Shown piece by piece: positions 54,701 to 60,700 of a stretch of 64,000 bases of DNA (position 1 is its first letter; the number at the start of each line of letters is the position of its first letter). The stretch spans positions 235,928 to 299,927 of the forward strand of contig BEXV01000084.1 in NCBI GenBank assembly GCA_003118195.1, written 5' to 3'. The notes below the pieces were generated by a model that was not told the DNA's origin, did not search any database, and worked only from the letters and a program-made list of their open reading frames with translations. Source of the DNA: Hemicentrotus pulcherrimus (taxonomy: Eukaryota; Echinodermata; Echinoidea; Camarodonta; Strongylocentrotidae). A program made the translations under genes and the position numbers.

Positions 54701-57700
54701 GACAATAAATAACTGATGAATAAGACAGGAATTGCACAAGAGGGGGCCGTGCACTTGCTACTCACGATAGATCACAATGAGAATCCCATTGTTGCAATGG
54801 GATATTTCCTTGGACTTGGTATCTTGTAACAATGCTTATACATGTATTTACAGACCAACAGGATTACACTTATGTGCAATATCTGGGCCCCGTCTTACAA
54901 AGAGTTACGATCGATCCAAATCAATCGTAAGTCCTCCAATCAATCGCAAGTTTGCAGTCTCCTATCTCTTATGTACATAGTTACGGTTGATATCAATCGC
55001 AAATAAGTTAAGATTGATATCAACTCAACATCATAAAATACAAAATTATACTGGGCAAAAGTTTCAAACCGGGGAATCTCAACTCCAATGACTGCAGAGG
55101 GAAAAAAGACAAAGTTATACCTGATAATCTGATATTGATGTTGCAGGCTGTTTGGTTGCTAAGACAGCTTCCTCTACTGTTAGACAGTCATTCAGTTTCT
55201 TAAAGACCGATCTCTCTTCATCACCCTCTCCCTCTGCTTCCTTTCTCTAAAAAATTCACAATAAAAACAAAAAATAGCAATAATTTAGAACTGGGCAGAA
55301 AGACATGAACAACTGCAAGGACAGTGGCTGTATATTGAAATTTTCTAATATCTTGAATATTGTAAAATCATCTCAGGCTTTTCCAATCGTATTGCTGATG
55401 TTGAACAGGGTTGCAAGTTTTTGTTTACTATTATGTAGATGCATTATTGTATAGTGGAAGAGTCTGCAGACTGTGAATCACTTGGTAAATGGTTTAAATC
55501 CCTATCATGACACTGACATCCTTTGTAATACTATCATTAATTTGCCACTTTCGACCTAGTTGAAGTAAACAGGTCTCCCAATAGGAAGAGATATCTTGAT
55601 TGATAAATATCTTATCGTGGATGATCCTTTCTAGCTGTATACTACACTGTAGCTACATGAATACAGCCAAACATCAGTGTACTGGTAGACGATCTTGACT
55701 AAAGAGGTTCTGTGTTTGATGCTTTCTCAGAGCTTAGATCCTTGGACAAGGTGTTTTAAGTACATTTGTCTCTTTCCACCAAGGTTTATCAATTGAGAAC
55801 CTAGCAATGCTTGAATAATAATAATTGCAAAACTGGTGAGTGCATAAAACTAAATCTTTTTATAATCCGAGAGACTCACCTTTGATGTTGACCCAGTGTC
55901 AGGATAAGCAGTGAAGAACTGAGAGACATAAGTCATGATTGACTTCTCATCTGGCTTATCAACATCAACATCTGAAACAAAAAAAGTATTATTAAAATCA
56001 ATTTAAGAACTAAAGTATAATTGAATGAGAAAAATGTGGAGCATCTTAGCTAAGCAACAGTTGAAAAATATATGTCATTAAATAAATTGCATGACACAGA
56101 GGTTGAATTCTGGGGCCCATATTAAAGATATAGTTGCAATCGATGCATACTCGTAATAGTGGCAATTGATGCAAACTCATGATAGTGGCAATTGATGGAA
56201 ATCGATCGCAACTTGATATCAACTGAAACTCTGCACTAAAGAGATAATAGTTTGTAAGTTTGTTATTGATTGGAGGACTTGGGATTAATCTGGATCAACT
56301 GTAACTCTTAAAGGCAGGGCCCAGGTCCCAGGTCCCAGGTATCGAAGGGGGAGGGGGTCACTCTCAACATGGCCGACTAGCCACCTGCATCAAGAAAAAG
56401 CGTTGTCTACGTTTTCCTTAAAAAGCAGTGTTTTTCAAGCTCTGATCACACAAAAACAAAAATAAGGTGACTTTTTAGGTTCACAAGTTTCAATGTTTTC
56501 TTGAAAGGAATAGTTGAGTTCTGTTGCAGAGAGCGCTACACAAAATAATCTTATTGTGAGATAATGAAAAACTGAGTGTTACATTTGAAAGAACATAATA
56601 TTTAAATGACAAAATCATCTTTGGTTGATCACAATCGGTTCAGAGACGGCTGAAATATAACGATTTCTAATACTTGTGTACCACTACAAATATCAGTTAT
56701 TTTGAAAAATTTGAAAAAAACTGTTGAAAAAAAAGGAAATAACGCCTTTTACGCTGCTTTTAAAACCCACCATAAGCAGGCTCATGTATTGTTATTTTCA
56801 ATTAAATAATTAATTAATGGTCACAGTGTTTTTTTAAAAGTGGAGCTGAATTGGTATGATCGTATTGGCTAAATTTCACATATTTTGGGGTCTGAAATTA
56901 CCTTTTATAGCAATTTTAGGTTCTAAAAAGGCACTCTAAATGTCATAGATAAGAATAAGAGCAATAACCATGCACTTTGAAGGCATTTGCGGTCTGAAAA
57001 CAGAACTCAACTATCCCTTCTTGGAGCCTACCAGGCATAGACAGTCTTAAAACCTTGTTCAGATATGATGCACAAATCTGCCTTTAATAACTACAGCGTA
57101 TATTTCTGTATCTTACATCACACATGGGGAAACTTGTTAAGCGCAGATAAACATACTTTAACTCCCACTTGCCAATCGCTTACACAAAAAGTAGCTTATT
57201 GTTTGCAGTGATATACTGGTTCATATGTGAAGGAGCCTTTTAGGTTCTTTGTCTCAACCTACCATTTGAATCCAGGAGTTTGGCGATTCCCAGCTTCTCT
57301 TCTGCTAGACTAAAGGCTTGTTCCAATCTTTCTGAATTGGTCTGACCACTGAGAGATTGCAGATCAATCAGATCACAGTGGATGTTATGAATCAACATGT
57401 TGAAGGCATTACCATCTCTCCAACTTGGTCCAAAATCTTTTATCTCCACTGCTGGACCACCAGGTATAGATCTACAGTGTAATGTGAAATGAGTAAAACA
57501 TAAGGGTTTTCATTGAAACACATTTAGGGAACAACTGCAAAATACTCAACCACACAAGTAACCATAAACCTGATAAGTAGTGACCCTATATAGGGCCCAA
57601 CCCTGACTGACCCTAACCTTTATCCCAAGCCTTAAGTCTGACTCTGATCCTGACCAGAGTCCTAACCATAATACATGTACATGACACTGACATTTGGTGG

Positions 57701-60700
57701 GATATTCTGCAGTTGAGCCAAATAATAATAGGCATTTCTATAGCGAGGTCTATCTAGAAATTCTATTTAAAGGCGCATTTATTATTACCCTGGCTTTATA
57801 GCCTAGTTGCCATTACAGAGCTCCAGCATTTCAAGGAATTAATTATCATGTAAAAATCCTCTACTTGGAGCCTGGAGGGTGTTACACTGTATATGATGTC
57901 ATTTTACACTGAGATAGTGTCCTTCTGGCTCCATACAGACAAAAAAGTTAAACTATCTTCCTGAAAACATTAAACTCCTTTAAGGGTGAAAGATAATCTG
58001 GTCAAGTGACAGTGCTAAAACCAAATTTTCATATAATACTTTTCTTTAAAAGTACCTGTTCAGTCCAGCTATTAAGGACTCACGTTTGGGTTAGGTCAGG
58101 TCTGAAACATGGAAACTACCAACCCTGGATTGATGCGTAGTGTTACAGTCTGATAAAGGTTATAAGATCCAATTATAAGGCATACTGACAATAGCTGATC
58201 TAGGACAACAATTACATGTAAAGGGCCTGCATCATCCCTAGAGCTAATTAATGTCTCTCAAATCAATATCATTATTATGTCAGGAAAACATATTCAGAGA
58301 CAGAAAGAAGAGAGAGCTACAAAGAAGGAGATGGGGGAAGGGAGGGTGACTGGGGAAAGAGAGGGGGGGCTGAAGGAGAGGTTGGGAAAGGGGGGTGAGA
58401 GGTTATTTATTATGTGTGTATTCAATGCATTCATGCATACTTGCACTCATATTCGTAATTCTTAAAGAGGGTTTGAAAGTCATAATAATTACGATTTTCT
58501 TTTCTTTCTTCGTAAAAATCGACAGCTATGGAACTGTTCAGATGAAAAAACATAAAAATGAAGCAAAAATTATGGAAGACAGAGACTGCAATAACCTTAA
58601 ATAGCAAATAGAAAATATGTATGGTTGCTCTTTTTTTTTTTCCATTTCTGAATGAGGATGATCTGGGTCAATAAAGATCAAACAGAATATTTGCAGTGAG
58701 CAAATGAAAAAGCATTCAAACAAATTTTTCTTTGTGTGAAGATAAAGTGTGCAAAATATGTAGCTACATTATATTTCATACACACACTCCCTCACACTGA
58801 TGCATAGTTGCAGACACTGACTGGCAAAATGCCAACTGCATTCTTCTGTACTCTTATGTCCACGTACACTTGTACATGAACATGTTGGAATGGAACATGT
58901 TGAAATGGAACATGCAAGACATATAGCTATCCATGGATTTCAAGACCTTACATACATGCTGTGAATAGAAGTACATAAAATGGTTTCTATTTTGGTCTAC
59001 CCAATTTACAAATCACCTTACATTATATAAATTCCCTATCATATAAGTTCACATAGCATGAAAAATAATTATGTTCAAGTACAAAAAAATGGTTTATGTT
59101 GAGAATCAGTACCATAGTTATAGTTTGAGAAGATTTTATAATCGATGGTATAAGCATGAACCTACATGTACCACAATGAATCTATATACTACAGTCTCTC
59201 TCTCTCTCTCTCTCTCTCACTCTAAGCCTAAGGTCTAAGGTTACATTTAAAGGATGATAATTTACATTTGTACTCTCTTGCAGTTATATAGGACATGGTG
59301 TCAAACAGTCTTTTGGCATGAATTGTTTTGGTGTTTTTTTTATTCCGATGATATCTAATGTACACATATTGACTGCATTGAGGGGCACAGTTAAAACTGG
59401 CACCTACAAGCTGATCTTGAAACTCATTAGTGTCCCTAGAAGAATTTGAGGGGCATAGTGTAAGCTTGGAATCACCCAGGAGAATCCCACTCGTGGATTA
59501 GTTTTCCTGCCCAAATCATGTTTGAAAATAAAGGTTAATCTACCAATGACGTTTACGTATCCACTGTGCGCATCCATTCTTAACTTCATACACATCTATT
59601 GCATCCTTGCAATGTACACGCAACTAGAACTATGCCAAGTCAATATTTTTGCTATAATGCCCAGCAGTCAGTCATAAATTTCATGCAGGCAGATTTAACC
59701 AATCAGAGGCCTAGAATATTAACATGCAGTATACCATATATTCAATGAGAGTGATTAATAATTAGGTAAAGATGCCATTAATAATCCATATGATCACTAT
59801 TTTTGTCCATTTTAATTGAAAAGAAAAAGATCTTATCATTTATTATTATACTTTTCTTCTTTTTTTCTATTTAAACAACTCTTTCTATGTCATCTACTTC
59901 TATCAGAGGCCTTACACTGGTAAAGGCAATATATTGGCAAAAAGAATATATCATCACATTAATGATGCAAACATTATATATTATTATATCTTTGACTGCA
60001 ATACATGTTAAGGATATGATTCAGGAAACCACACACTTGGATGGATAGAATACTTTCTACATGACACACTTCTATGACAGCTTTTAATATAAATCTTTTA
60101 GTAGTGAAGGACACTGTCATAAATCAAACAACACTATCACACTTACAGAGCTTTTGAAGCCTTCTTGGCCCAATTGAGGAGAGCTTTCTTAGCAGTCACC
60201 TTCTGCTTCAACTTGGATGCAGCCCAGAAAGCCTTCTTCATGGGAGGTGGTTCATCTGATTGAGACCCTCGTCTGGAGGTGGTAGGACTTGAGGCTGCTG
60301 AGCTACCCACACTGCTTGAATCATACTCAGCTAGAGCATCCAGAAGACTTGTATTGGCTTCAATCTAAAAGGCATGCATCATCATTGATTTTGTAAGATT
60401 TCACTCATATGTTAGACCAATGATCTATTATCTACCAAAAAAGATGTTGTAAAAATATGAGAACTTAGAACAGAAGGCATAATTTCGTCACTCTTCATTC
60501 CTGTTATTCTTCATCAGCAGAATCTAATCCAACATAGATGAACTAAGCCCTTTCTCTCATATCCCCTGTCCACACACAACATTTTTCTTGATTAGCTATA
60601 CCGTTTCGCGATAGTTTTACGATGTAATATATAGGTGTGGACGCTGACTAACGATACGTCGTATAACTAAACTAGTCTAACGAAACGCATGTTTGGGCAT

